Shown: positions 26,493-35,698 of the stretch, one piece after another
How positions within the stretch are numbered: the first letter of the stretch is position 1
Layout: each line of letters begins with the position of its first letter
Source of the DNA: Tabrizicola oligotrophica
GTDB lineage: Bacteria > Pseudomonadota > Alphaproteobacteria > Rhodobacterales > Rhodobacteraceae
DNA: 58,214 nucleotides
Reading direction: 5' to 3'
Assembly: GCF_011008935.1 (NCBI RefSeq)
Contig: NZ_JAAIVJ010000014.1
Coordinates: forward strand, 1-58,214
The notes under the pieces: model-generated
What the model was told of the DNA's origin: nothing
The model's input: the letters and a program-made list of their open reading frames with translations, nothing else
The model's database searches: none
Position numbers and translations under genes: made by a program

Positions 26493-27059
26493 GCCGGACC
26501 GCAATCCCTGGCACTGGCGGGGCGGTCTTTCGGAAACCGGCCCGCGGGTAAGGCGCGTCTCAAGCTTCGGGCGTGTTAGCCAGATGATGGAGATGCCGAT
26601 CTCAGTCACTTTGATTGAGGTTCTGAGGCAGTCCCTTGGCGAAAGGCATGCCGCTTCGTAATCGCGGGCGGCCCAGAGTCCGTCAAGGGCGGCGGCGCCG
26701 TTGCAAACGCCCGATCTCAACCAGACAGGTCCGGGCAGTCGGCCTGTTGCGCCCGTCGCGGTGTGCCGATGTCCAGCGTCAGCATTTTCAACCCACTCCG
26801 GCATAACGCAGTCGCACGGGCGACTGAACACATCCCTGGACGGCCTGCATGACCACATGCTGGGCAGTTCCGATTTCGGCAGGGCCTGCCCAGCAGATCG
26901 GTGGGCGATCAACTCCATTCGACTGCTGCTGGAACGGTTTACGTCTGTTTGTTCAGCGTAACCTGGGCCAGGTCGAGGCCAAGTGGCATGTGGTACAGTT
27001 GCGGTTTTCGCGGCACGAAACCTTCACCGCCATCCGCGCAAGGTCTACGATATAGGGGC
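26493..27059. other. Intergenic stretch without a recognisable gene
   Basis: Open frames here are shadows of GC-rich sequence with no family resemblance. The stretch leads into the xanthine-dehydrogenase-type pseudogene and is probably decayed DNA of the same locus. Confidence 0.4.
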
Positions 27060-28142
27060 GGATGCGGATTGAGCTTGAAGGCCGCATGCTGGGGCACGAT
27101 GTCGAGGTGACCGTCGATTGTACCGGAAGCGCCAATCTGCCGGGATCGGTGCTGCAACGGCTGGCGCGGCTCTATGAGGTGCCGGCCGAACGGTGTCGCG
27201 GCTGTGCTGTCTATACGAACACCTGCCGACTGGAGCTTTTTGCGGTTATAGCTCGTCGCGGATTCAGATGCTGTCCCTGAGCGTGGTGTAGGTTCCGGCC
27301 GCGCGCGATTCACGGTTTGATCCGGCTGCGCTTCGGTTGGGCAACATCGTTGGTCCGGGCGCGGTTGAGCCTTGGCAAGGCCTGAACCTTGGCAATGCCC
27401 GCGGGGACGATTGTCTGCGGCGCGGGGGCCAGGGCCATTGGCTGGACGGCGCGCGCAAAGCTGGCACCTTACACCGGCCGCTTTCGGCGCGGCGTCGGGA
27501 TGGCTGCCGCGACGCATCTCAACGGGCGCTTTCCCGGCGAGGATGGATCCACCACCGTAGCACTGGTGGGCCTGCAAGCCGATGGTCGTATCATGCTCAC
27601 TGTGCGCTAGATGATCTGGGCAGCGGATCAGACACAACGTTATGGCTGGCCGCGCGCAACGCCCCGCTGCTGATCGCCACGCCGACCCACCGCGCCTCGG
27701 CCAATCCCGGTTCGTTTGCCACGCATTTTTCCTTGGTCGCGGTCGATACGTTGACCGGGCGGGTGCTGCCGGTGCTGGACTATCTTGCCGCCCAAGACAT
27801 CGGGCGGGCCATCAATCCGATGCTGGTGGATGGTCAGGTCCACGGCGGCATCCAGATTGGCCTTGGCTATGCGCTGAAGGAGGAGGTGGCGGTCGATCCC
27901 CTCACGGGCCGCGTGCGCGGCGACAGTTTTGCGCGCCACACGCTGGCAAATGCCCCGGAAATGCCGCTCCTTCGCACGCTCCTGGTGGAAAATGGCGAGC
28001 CAACCGGGCCGTTCGGTGCCAAGGCTGTTGGCGAGATCCGACCGTTCCGGTGGCGCTGGCGCTGGTCAACGCGGTGAATGCGGCGCTTGGCACACTGCTG
28101 TCGGAATCGCCGCTGCTGCCCGAACGGATCATCTTGGCGTTG
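27060..28142 (+). pseudogene. Xanthine dehydrogenase/isoquinoline oxidoreductase-type molybdopterin subunit, decayed
   Basis: Fragments of one gene in several frames. A possible N-proximal piece lies at 27060-27240. IGWTARAKLAPYTGRFRRG with GVGMAAATHLNGRFPGEDG ends in a stop near 27610. After a frame change ATPTHRASANPGSFATHF, LDYLAAQDIGRAINPM, LVDGQVHGGIQIGLGYAL and GPFGAKAVGE run to about 28040. A further frameshift leads to VPVALALVNAVNAALG and LPERIILAL. These match the C-terminal half of molybdenum hydroxylase large subunits. Stops and at least two frameshifts make it non-functional. It is a separate, lost catabolic function. Confidence 0.8.
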
Positions 28143-28360
28143 CAGAATTGGTCGGCAACTGCGGAAGGGGTGGCATTGGCCGACGCACAGCGATCCCGAA
28201 TCGGCGGGGAAGACCCGCCGATCCGATCCGACAGCGGCCTGTCTCCCGTCGGCCGCTGGGCTACGGCGACCTTGACCCCAGGCCTGCGGACGGCTGGCGC
28301 GCGGCCTTTTCGGCCTCCGCGCTGACCGGGATGCCGGATCACATAGCCACGGTTGTGCGT

Positions 28361-29362
28361 TCAAGGCAGGTTCTCGCGAAAGATGACCTGAAGCCGCGGC
28401 GGATACTCGGCCTCGTTCGAGCCCTTGACGGCAGACAGCAGGAGCTTGACGGCCTCGCGGGCCTCGACGCGTGCGTTCTGGTCGATCACGGCGTCCATCG
28501 TGCCGTCCAGCAGCATCGACCGTGCGGCGCTAGTCAAGTCGTGGCCGATGAAGACGACTTTTCCGGCCAAGCCAGTGTCCTTCAATGCCCGCGCGACGCC
28601 CTGATTTCCCGCACCGATGTTGTAGATTGCGTCCGGCCGTTCCCGTCGCAGCAGGTCAAGGGCGACAGAGTAGGCCTTTTCCCGATCATCGTTGATTTCA
28701 TGGATCGAGGACACCGTCAAATGTGAAAACTCCCGCGAGAGAATCGAACGCACGCCCATTTCGCGTTCTTCATGGCCGCGGTAGGATGGCGAGCCGATCA
28801 GGACGGCGACGCGCGCGGGCTGGTTTCTGGGCAGAAAGCGTCCGATCAGGTAGCCCGCCAGACGGCCCGCCGCGCGATTGTCGATGCCGATATATCCAAC
28901 CGACCGCACCCGCGGAATGTCCGAGACCAGGGTTGCAATCCTGGTGCCGCTGGCGGTCAATTTTTCAAGAGCTTCGGATACGATCGGATGGTCGATGGCG
29001 ACCACGCCAACCGCATCGGATTTGCCGCACAGTCCGACAAGCTTCTCGGCCAGCGCATTTTCGTCAAAACCGATGACCTGATGCAGGTGGCCGTCGATCT
29101 CTGGACGCGCGGCCAATTCCTCGACGAGATGGCTGCGCAGGAGCGAGATAAAGCTGTTTTGCCCCGCCGGAAGCACGAAATCCATGCGCACGCGCGTCGG
29201 TGCGCCGGTTGCCTGCGGTCCGAAATACCCCAACTCATGGGCGACATGCAGAACCGCTGCACGTGTGCGTTCTTTGACGCCGGGGCGATCGTTCAGGACG
29301 CGGTCGACGGTGGCGATGGACACTCTTGCCCGTTCGGCAATCGAGGCGAGGGTAGCTTTCAT
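28361..29362 (-). CDS. LacI-family transcriptional regulator (divergent from the CoA/ABC operon)
   Basis: About 333 aa. HTH LASIAERARVSIATVDRVLN with DRPGVKERTRAAV, followed by a ribose-binding-like effector domain (RVRMDFVLPAGQNSF, VVAIDHPIV, YIGIDNRAAGRLAGYLIG, VFIGHDLTS, DAVIDQNARVEA). The ATG at 29362 has a strong AGGAGG. It is clearly paralogous to the regulator at 3793-4797, sharing the C-terminal VIFRENLP. It faces the operon at 29605 across 242 bp of AT-rich DNA and probably represses it. Confidence 0.93.
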   Translation of the reverse strand: MKATLASIAERARVSIATVDRVLNDRPGVKERTRAAVLHVAHELGYFGPQATGAPTRVRMDFVLPAGQNSFISLLRSHLVEELAARPEIDGHLHQVIGFDENALAEKLVGLCGKSDAVGVVAIDHPIVSEALEKLTASGTRIATLVSDIPRVRSVGYIGIDNRAAGRLAGYLIGRFLPRNQPARVAVLIGSPSYRGHEEREMGVRSILSREFSHLTVSSIHEINDDREKAYSVALDLLRRERPDAIYNIGAGNQGVARALKDTGLAGKVVFIGHDLTSAARSMLLDGTMDAVIDQNARVEAREAVKLLLSAVKGSNEAEYPPRLQVIFRENLP

Positions 29363-29604
29363 GGCGGACCTCCTGATGTTCCGTGAACAGTAAAGCCAAT
29401 CTGCGCTGTTTTTCCACCTCAAACACATCATGTATCTTCAATATCTAAATAGTTTTGCAATAATGATTTCTTTTGATGAATAAATAGGCGTATTGATGAT
29501 TGATTAACATCATGTTGCGGTCGACATTGCCTCAAATGACGCCCACGGCGAGCGCCGGGTCAAAACGACGGGCGGACATTCCGACATCGGCAAAGGACCG
29601 AGGC
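29363..29604. promoter_or_regulatory. AT-rich divergent promoter region
   Basis: No gene. The stretch 29400-29515 is strongly AT-rich in an otherwise GC-rich neighbourhood. It holds short imperfect dyads such as TGATG-N8-CATCA (29495-29512) and AATAGGCGTATT (29483-29494), the latter with a LacI-like central CG. Both are weak, and no single operator can be chosen. Confidence 0.4.
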
Positions 29605-30783
29605 ATGCCCAGGCTTTACAACAAGGATATCTCACGGGCCGAGCTGGAGGCAGCAAGCGGTGCGCTGCAGCATGCCGCGGGGGTCCGGTTGATGACGCTG
29701 GGCGACGGGCTGGAACGAGGCGTTCGGATGCTCGAGTTCCGGACCGGGTCCGGCTTGCGTTTTTCGGTGCTGATCGACCGGGCGATGGACATCGCGGATT
29801 GCGACTATCGCGGTGTGGCGATCGGCTGGCATTCGCCAGCGGGGTTCCGCAATCCGGGGCTTCACGACTACGAGGGCGAGGGCGGGCTGGGTTGGCTTCG
29901 CTCATTCTCCGGGCTGATGGTGACCTGCGGGCTTGATCATATCCTGTTCATGTATGACGCCCCGGCCGACAACTATTTCTATGGTCCGCGTCGCAAGGTC
30001 TCGCAGTCAATTCACGGCCGTGTCGGAACGATTCCGGCGCGGCTGACGGGCTATGGCGAGAGCTGGGACGGCGATCAATGCGTGCTCTGGGCGGAGGGCG
30101 TGGTCAGTCAGGGCACGGTCTTTGGTGAGCATCTGGAGCTGCACCGGCGCATCGAGGTTGATCTGGGCGGCAACGATATCCGCCTGACCGACCGTGTGGT
30201 CAATCGAGGCTTTTACCGCACGCCCCACATGTTCTGCTATCACATCAACGTCGGCCATCCGGTGCTGGAAGCCGGTGCACGCTATCTCGCGCCGATTGCC
30301 GATGTGGTCTGGGCGGCGCATGAGGGCAGCTATCAGGCGCAGGGCGTGGGGTATCGGCGGCTGCCCGGCCCCCGGATGGATTTCCGCGAACAGGTCTGGC
30401 AGCACGAACTTGCGGCTGACAGCAAGGGCGAGGTCCCGGTGGCGCTGGTCAACGACCGGCTGGGCCTGGGGTTCATGGTGACGACCCGCAAGGACCAGTT
30501 TCCCTGCCAGTACGAGTGGCAGAACCTCCAGTCCGGTCAATACGCCCTGGGGATCGAGCCATCGACCAATCATGTTCTGGGGCAGGGAGAGGCCCGCGCG
30601 CGCGGTGAGCTCATCTGGTTGAACCACGGCGACACGCGCCGCTATGACACGGTGTTCAGCGTGCTGACCGATGCCGATGCCATTGCGGCTGCCGAGGCCC
30701 GCATCCGGGGCGTCGCAACTCAACCGGACATGGATTACCCCCCGCTGTCCGGAGTGTTCCGGCCGATCGGAGGTCGGCAATGA
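29605..30783 (+). CDS. DUF4432 family protein (aldose-1-epimerase-like fold), second copy
   Basis: About 392 aa. Matches the paralogue at 12793 along its whole length (GVRLMTLGDGLERGVRMLEF, LIDRAMDIADCDYRG, SFSGLMVTCGLDHILF, HGRVGTIPARLTGYGE, EVPVALVNDRLGLG, GIEPSTNHVLGQGEARARGE). The ATG at 29605 (MPRLYNKDIS) follows AAAGGACCGAGG; an upstream ATG at 29500 gives a non-conserved leader. It opens the operon that contains SDR, CoA-transferase, enoyl-CoA hydratase and an Rbs-type transporter. The function is assumed to be sugar or sugar-acid epimerisation, by fold only. Confidence 0.88.
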   Translation: MPRLYNKDISRAELEAASGALQHAAGVRLMTLGDGLERGVRMLEFRTGSGLRFSVLIDRAMDIADCDYRGVAIGWHSPAGFRNPGLHDYEGEGGLGWLRSFSGLMVTCGLDHILFMYDAPADNYFYGPRRKVSQSIHGRVGTIPARLTGYGESWDGDQCVLWAEGVVSQGTVFGEHLELHRRIEVDLGGNDIRLTDRVVNRGFYRTPHMFCYHINVGHPVLEAGARYLAPIADVVWAAHEGSYQAQGVGYRRLPGPRMDFREQVWQHELAADSKGEVPVALVNDRLGLGFMVTTRKDQFPCQYEWQNLQSGQYALGIEPSTNHVLGQGEARARGELIWLNHGDTRRYDTVFSVLTDADAIAAAEARIRGVATQPDMDYPPLSGVFRPIGGRQ

Positions 30784-31565
30784 ACGGTTCCCTGCATTTG
30801 CGGCAATCCGGACCCAAAGCCCCCGGCGCACTTTCGGGACTTCGGGTGCTGTTTACAGGCGCGGCGGGTGGTCTCGGCCATGGCACGACGCTGGCCCTCC
30901 TGGCATCCGGAGCCGAGGTCTTTTCGATCGACCGCGATCACGCCCACAACGAAAGCCTCCGCTCCGAAGCGCATGCCGCGCGCCTGCACCTGATCGAACG
31001 CGACCTGACCGACACGGATGCCGTCCGCGCCTGCCTGCGCGACATCGTGAAAGGCGGCGCGATCAATGTCCTGATCAACAATGCGGCGATCTATCCGACC
31101 AAGCCGTTCGAGGACTTCACGCTGGAAGAGCAACGCGCCGTGCAGGCCGTCAATGTCGACGCCGCGCTGGTTTGCACGGCCGAAGTCCTGCCCGCGATGC
31201 GGGCGCAAAACTGGGGCCGGATCATCAATGTCACCTCGATCACGCTGGGCGGCGGTTGGGAGAACCTCTCGCCCTATGTGCAGTCCAAGGGCGCGCTGCT
31301 GGGGTTGACGCGCGCCTGGGCGCGCGAATTCGGCAAATGGGGGATCACCGTGAACGCCATCGCGCCGGGGGCTTTCCCGACCGATGCAGAGCGCATTCAC
31401 CCCGATCCCGAAGCCTACAACCGCTTTGTGCTGGATCATCAGGCGGTCAAACGGCGCGGGACACCAAACGATATCGCCGCTGCGGTCATGTTTCTGGCTT
31501 CGGACGGCGCGGGTTTCATCACGGGGCAGAACATCGCCGTCGATGGCGGCTGGAGCATGAATTGA
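30780..31565 (+). CDS. SDR-family oxidoreductase
   Basis: 261 aa classical short-chain dehydrogenase. It has the cofactor motif FTGAAGGLGHG (TGxxxGxG), NNAAIYP (NNAG-like), the catalytic Ser in INVTSITLGGG, and the YVQSK Tyr/Lys pair; PGAFPTDAERIH and GFITGQNIAVDGGWSMN close the fold. It starts in the stop of DUF4432 (ATGA) and its end overlaps the TTG start of the CoA-transferase. It probably oxidises a sugar, sugar acid or hydroxyacyl intermediate. Confidence 0.93.
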   Translation: MNGSLHLRQSGPKAPGALSGLRVLFTGAAGGLGHGTTLALLASGAEVFSIDRDHAHNESLRSEAHAARLHLIERDLTDTDAVRACLRDIVKGGAINVLINNAAIYPTKPFEDFTLEEQRAVQAVNVDAALVCTAEVLPAMRAQNWGRIINVTSITLGGGWENLSPYVQSKGALLGLTRAWAREFGKWGITVNAIAPGAFPTDAERIHPDPEAYNRFVLDHQAVKRRGTPNDIAAAVMFLASDGAGFITGQNIAVDGGWSMN

Positions 31566-32770
31566 AAAGCAACAACAACATTCTTTCGGGATACCGGGTG
31601 CTGGACTGTTCCATCGCCATGGCCGGACCCTTTGCGGCGCAGCGGCTGGGTGATCTGGGCGCCGATGTCGTCAAGGTCGAGCCGACAAGCGGCGAATGGC
31701 AGCGCCACATGCCGGCGGGCGGCGCGCAGGGCAATCAGATCAACGTCTCCTTCCTGTCGCTCAACCGCAACAAGCGCTCGCTGGCGGTGGATCTGAAAAG
31801 CGACGCCGGCCGGGCGGTGGTTCACCGGCTGTCCGCCGAGGCGGATGTCTTCATCCAGAACTACCGTCCGGGTGTCGCGAAACGGCTGGGCGTGGATTAT
31901 GAAACGCTGGTCGCCCTCAATCCGCGCCTGATCTACGTGTCGATGTCGGGCTACGGTGAATCCGGCCCCTACATGCTCCGCCCCGGTCAGGACCTGCTGT
32001 TGCAGGCGATGAGCGGCGCCATGCTGTCGGCGGGGCGCGACGGCGAACCGCCCATGGCCGCAGGGCAATATCTGGTCGATGCCGTAACAGCCTATTCGGC
32101 GTTCGAGGGGGTTCTGGCCGCGCTGCTGCACCGCGAGCGGACAGGCGAGGGACAAAAGGTCGAGGTCAACATGCTGGACGCGATCACCACGATCCAGATG
32201 CAGGAACTGTCGGTCTTCACCGTCGGGGGCAAGCCGCAGACGCGCAGCAAAGAGCCGCATGCGCATGTCTACATCCGTTCGCCCTATGGCACCTTCGCCA
32301 CGTCGGACGGTTTTGTTGCGCTGGCAATGCCCGACCTCGATACGCTGGCGCGCGTGCTCGATGAACCCCGGCTCTCGGGTCTTGATGCCGCGACCGCAGG
32401 CTGGGACCAGCGTGATCTGCTGTTCGGACTGGTGCGGGGGGCGCTGCCCGCCCGGACCACCGCCGAATGGATGGCCGCCTTCAACGCGAATGGCATCTGG
32501 GCCGCGCCGGTCTATGGCTATGCCGAACTCGTGGCCGACCCGCAGATCGCGCATAACGGCACGTTCGTCGAGTATGACCATCCGACCGAAGGCCGGGTGA
32601 AGACCCCGGGTTTTCCGATCCGGTTTTCGCGAACGCCCAGCGAAGTGGTGCGAGGGGCGCCACTTGTGGGTGAACACAGCCGGGAAATCCTGACCGAGGC
32701 GGGCTATTCCGTCGGCGAAATCGAAAGCCTTGTTTCGGCAGGTGCCATCGCCATGCGGGGCACGCCATGA
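31562..32770 (+). CDS. CaiB/BaiF-family (type III) CoA-transferase
   Basis: 402 aa starting at a TTG (31562) that overlaps the SDR stop as TTGA, with GGAG about 10 bp upstream; the next ATG would remove the conserved N-terminus. Motifs: GYRVLDCSIAMAGPFAAQRLG, LGADVVKVE, NRNKRSLAVDLKSDAGR, YVSMSGYGESGPY followed by PGQDLLLQAMSG with the likely catalytic Asp, and GEHSREILTEAG. Such enzymes activate carboxylic acids by CoA transfer. With the enoyl-CoA hydratase two genes on, an acyl-CoA stage downstream of the sugar-derived acid is implied. Confidence 0.92.
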   Translation: MKSNNNILSGYRVLDCSIAMAGPFAAQRLGDLGADVVKVEPTSGEWQRHMPAGGAQGNQINVSFLSLNRNKRSLAVDLKSDAGRAVVHRLSAEADVFIQNYRPGVAKRLGVDYETLVALNPRLIYVSMSGYGESGPYMLRPGQDLLLQAMSGAMLSAGRDGEPPMAAGQYLVDAVTAYSAFEGVLAALLHRERTGEGQKVEVNMLDAITTIQMQELSVFTVGGKPQTRSKEPHAHVYIRSPYGTFATSDGFVALAMPDLDTLARVLDEPRLSGLDAATAGWDQRDLLFGLVRGALPARTTAEWMAAFNANGIWAAPVYGYAELVADPQIAHNGTFVEYDHPTEGRVKTPGFPIRFSRTPSEVVRGAPLVGEHSREILTEAGYSVGEIESLVSAGAIAMRGTP

Positions 32771-33894
32771 GCTTGCCGTTCAAGGGACTTACCTGGGATC
32801 ACCCGCGCGGCTTCACCGCGCTGGATCGGGCGGGACGGCAGAGTGGCCTGATTGCCTGGGATCGCCAACCGCTCGAAGGGTTTGAAAGCGCCCCGATCGC
32901 CGATCTTTGCGCCGCCTATGATCTGGTCGTTCTGGACCATCCGCATCTGGGCGAAGCGCTGGCGCAGGATTGCCTGTGCCCGCTTGACGAGGTGTTCGAT
33001 CCCGTCGCGCTGAAACGGTTCGCGGCAGACAGTATCGGCCCCAGCTTTCGCAGCTACGAGATGGCGGGCCGTGCCTGGGCGCTGCCGCTGGATGCGGCAA
33101 GTCAGGTCATGGCGCTGCGACCCGAAATCGCGGACGCGCCGCTGGCCACATGGGCGGAGGTGTCGGACTTTGCCCGGCACGAGGGCGGGCTGGCGCTGTC
33201 GCTTGCCGGGCCCCATGCCGCGCTCAGCCTCATGTCGATCGCGGCCTCGCTGGATGACGGGCTTGATCTGGCCGACGGGGGCTGGCTTGGGGCCGCGCTC
33301 TGCGTCGAGGCCTACGAGATCCTGTCCGACCTCAATGCCCACGCGAACCCCGATTTCGGGCAGGCGAACCCGATCGGCCTTCTGGAGGCCATGTCCTCGG
33401 GGACCGGGATCCGGATTTGCCCGTTGGTCTATGGCTATGTGCCCTATGCCGCGCGTCCGGCGCCCCGGACAGTGCTGTTCCGCAACGCGCCGCGCAGTCG
33501 CATCGGCGGGCGGCACGGTTCGATCCTGGGCGGAACCGGAATCGGCATTTCCAGACGCTGCACGCCTTCGGACGCCCTGCGCGACCATCTCGCCTGGTTG
33601 ATGAGCCCCGGCGTCCAGACGGGGTTCATTCCCGAAAATGACGGCCAGCCTTCCAATCGGGCGGCCTGGGCTGACCCGGATGTGAACGCGCCGGTGCGGG
33701 GTTTCTACAGCGCCACCGCTGCGACGCTGGAGGCCGCGGCGCTGCGCCCGCGCCATGACGGCTACATCGCCTTTCAGACCGCCGCTTCGGCCTTCCTGCG
33801 CGAGGCCTTGCGGACCGGCCTGCCGCCGGCCGCAGTCGCCGGGCGTCTTGCGGACATGTTCGCAGCCTCGCTTCCCGCAAATCGAAGGGTTTGA
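32767..33894 (+). CDS. Signal-less solute-binding-protein-like protein
   Basis: 375 aa. Looks like a family 1 extracellular binding protein (YDLVVLDHPHLGEAL, RAWALPLDAASQVMALRPE, TWAEVSDFARH, DHLAWLMSPGVQTGF) but begins LPFKGLTWDHPRGFTALDRA with no signal peptide or lipobox. It is translationally coupled to the CoA-transferase (ATGA) and followed immediately by enoyl-CoA hydratase. The operon has its own exported binding protein at 35699. It may be a cytosolic ligand-binding or regulatory protein of this CoA pathway; no function can be assigned. Confidence 0.75.
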   Translation: MSLPFKGLTWDHPRGFTALDRAGRQSGLIAWDRQPLEGFESAPIADLCAAYDLVVLDHPHLGEALAQDCLCPLDEVFDPVALKRFAADSIGPSFRSYEMAGRAWALPLDAASQVMALRPEIADAPLATWAEVSDFARHEGGLALSLAGPHAALSLMSIAASLDDGLDLADGGWLGAALCVEAYEILSDLNAHANPDFGQANPIGLLEAMSSGTGIRICPLVYGYVPYAARPAPRTVLFRNAPRSRIGGRHGSILGGTGIGISRRCTPSDALRDHLAWLMSPGVQTGFIPENDGQPSNRAAWADPDVNAPVRGFYSATAATLEAAALRPRHDGYIAFQTAASAFLREALRTGLPPAAVAGRLADMFAASLPANRRV

Positions 33895-33896
33895 TC

Positions 33897-34673
33897 ATGA
33901 CCGCCGCGTCCGACCTGCTGTTCCATCATACTGGCCATGTGGCCGTGATCGAATTCAACCGACCCGCGAAGCTCAACGCCATGACGCCCGAGATGGCCGA
34001 GGCGATGATCGCGGCGGTGGCCCAGTGCAATGCCGACCCCGACATCCGCTGCGTCATTCTCACGGGGTCCGGCACGCGGGCGTTTTGCGTCGGGTCCGAC
34101 ATCAAGGAACTCGATCGCTACGACAGCCCGTGGGAGTTCCGCAACCGACCGGAATATTGCGATGCCCTGCGGGCGCTGCGAAAGCCGGTCATCGCGGCGG
34201 TCAATGGCTATGCCTTCGGGGGCGGTCTCGAAATGGCGATGAGCTGTGACATTCGCCTTGCCGCCGACAGCGCCAGCTTTGCGGCGCCCGAGATCAAGCT
34301 GGGCTGGATCGGCGGTGGCGGCATGGTGGTGCATCTCACGCACTCGATCGGTCCGTCGAACGCAGCCAAGATGGTGCTGACCGGCGATCCGATCGATGCG
34401 GCCACCGCCTGTAGCTGGGGCCTTGTGAGCGATGTCTGTCCCGGCGCCGACCTGCGCGAGCGCGCGATGGATCTCGCGCGCACCATCGCATCGCGCGCGC
34501 CGGTGGCGGCGGCAACCTTCAAGACCAATCTGCGGGCCGCAATGTCGCTGCCGCTGGCCGAGGCCGTGGCCTACGAGCGTGACCTGCAAACCATCTGCCT
34601 TGCCACCGAGGATGCCGCCGAAGGCCGGAAAGCCTTTGCCGAAAAACGCGCGCCCGCCTTTCGCGGCCGGTGA
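33897..34673 (+). CDS. Enoyl-CoA hydratase/isomerase-family protein
   Basis: 258 aa crotonase fold. Motifs: VAVIEFNRPAKLNAMTPEM, the first oxyanion-hole segment AFCVGSDIKELD, the second AAVNGYAFGGGLEMAMSCDI with adjacent RLAADSASFAAPEIKLGW, and GWIGGGGMVVHLTHSIG. The glutamate of APEIKLG is present; the second catalytic Glu position of hydratases is not evident (GGG), so isomerase or lyase chemistry is possible. Start ATG 33897, with TTG 33891 overlapping the upstream stop as an alternative. Confidence 0.9.
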   Translation: MTAASDLLFHHTGHVAVIEFNRPAKLNAMTPEMAEAMIAAVAQCNADPDIRCVILTGSGTRAFCVGSDIKELDRYDSPWEFRNRPEYCDALRALRKPVIAAVNGYAFGGGLEMAMSCDIRLAADSASFAAPEIKLGWIGGGGMVVHLTHSIGPSNAAKMVLTGDPIDAATACSWGLVSDVCPGADLRERAMDLARTIASRAPVAAATFKTNLRAAMSLPLAEAVAYERDLQTICLATEDAAEGRKAFAEKRAPAFRGR

Positions 34674-34697
34674 GCAAGATCAAATGAGGTGTTTCCG

Positions 34698-35663
34698 ATG
34701 AGTAATGGCACGTCCAACGCGGGCTCCCGGCTTGGAGCGATCCTTGCGCGGCGCGAAACCTCCGTCGCCTTGATCCTGCTGCTTGTCCTGATCTTCATGA
34801 CCCTCGCCAACGAGTTCTTCCTGACCCAGCGCAATCTGTTGAATGTGGGCCGGCAGGCGTCCGTGGTTGCGATGGTGGCGCTGGCTCAGGCACTGGTGAT
34901 CATTTCGCGCGGCATCGACCTTTCGGTCGGCTCGGTGATCGGCCTTTCGGCGGTGACGGGAGCTCTGGTTGCCCAGGAAACCGGAAGTCAGGTTCTGGGA
35001 ATTGGCGGGGCGCTGTCGGCGGGGCTGGCCTGCGGCATCTTCAACGCCGTTCTCTATACCCGCTTCCACATCAACCCGTTCATTGCCACGCTTGGCACGA
35101 TGTCCATCGCGCGCGGCATCTCGCTGCTGATGACGGGCGGAATCCCGGTCAGCTTTTCCGGCTGGGCCTCGTGGTTCGGGGCCGGACGGATCTGGGGAAT
35201 TCCGGCGTCGCTGCTTCTGATGCTGCTCCTTGCCGTGATCTTCTACGTTCTGGCGACGCGCACGCGGGTGGGGCGCAACATCTATGCCACCGGCGACAAC
35301 CCCACCGCAGCGCGCCTTGCCGGGATCGATGTCGATCGCACCCGCGGGCTGGTCTTCGCCGTCAGTGGCCTCGTGGCGGGGCTGGGCGGGCTGATCCTGG
35401 CCGGCAATCTGGCCTCCGCCGGGCCCGACCTTGGCCGCGGCTACGAGCTCGATGTCATTGCGGCCGTCATTCTGGGCGGCACCGCGCTCGCGGGGGGGCG
35501 TGGCTCGATTCCGGGCGTTCTGCTGGGGGCCCTGCTGATGGCGCTTCTGGGCAACGCCTTCGTGCTTCTGGGGGTCTCATCGCACTGGCAGGTGGTCACC
35601 AAGGGGCTCGTCATCATTCTCGCCGTCGCAATCGACGGCGTGCGTCGCGGGCGGGAGGACTGA
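34698..35663 (+). CDS. Ribose/xylose-type ABC transporter permease (RbsC-like)
   Basis: About 321 aa with 8-10 hydrophobic segments (ALILLLVLIFMTLANEFFL, VAMVALAQALVIISRGIDLS). The BPD_transp_2 signatures GIDLSVGSVIGLSAV, FHINPFIATLGTMSIARG, YATGDNPTAARLAGIDV and GYELDVIAAVILGGTALAGGRGS are clear. ATG at 34698 after GAGG. It precedes the matching binding protein and ATPase, an order (permease, binding protein, ATPase) that is common in CUT2 carbohydrate systems. Confidence 0.94.
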   Translation: MSNGTSNAGSRLGAILARRETSVALILLLVLIFMTLANEFFLTQRNLLNVGRQASVVAMVALAQALVIISRGIDLSVGSVIGLSAVTGALVAQETGSQVLGIGGALSAGLACGIFNAVLYTRFHINPFIATLGTMSIARGISLLMTGGIPVSFSGWASWFGAGRIWGIPASLLLMLLLAVIFYVLATRTRVGRNIYATGDNPTAARLAGIDVDRTRGLVFAVSGLVAGLGGLILAGNLASAGPDLGRGYELDVIAAVILGGTALAGGRGSIPGVLLGALLMALLGNAFVLLGVSSHWQVVTKGLVIILAVAIDGVRRGRED

Positions 35664-35698
35664 ATGCGCCGCCGATCAACAAGCAGGAGGAGAGAAGA

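Noticed and set aside
25332-26918. 528-codon open frame on the minus strand opposite the second dehydrogenase
   Set aside because: No recognisable domain; the opposite frame is a clear Gfo/Idh protein with an intact Rossmann motif. Similar long shadows opposite 10717-11808, 13995-15098 and 35699-36679 were dropped for the same reason.
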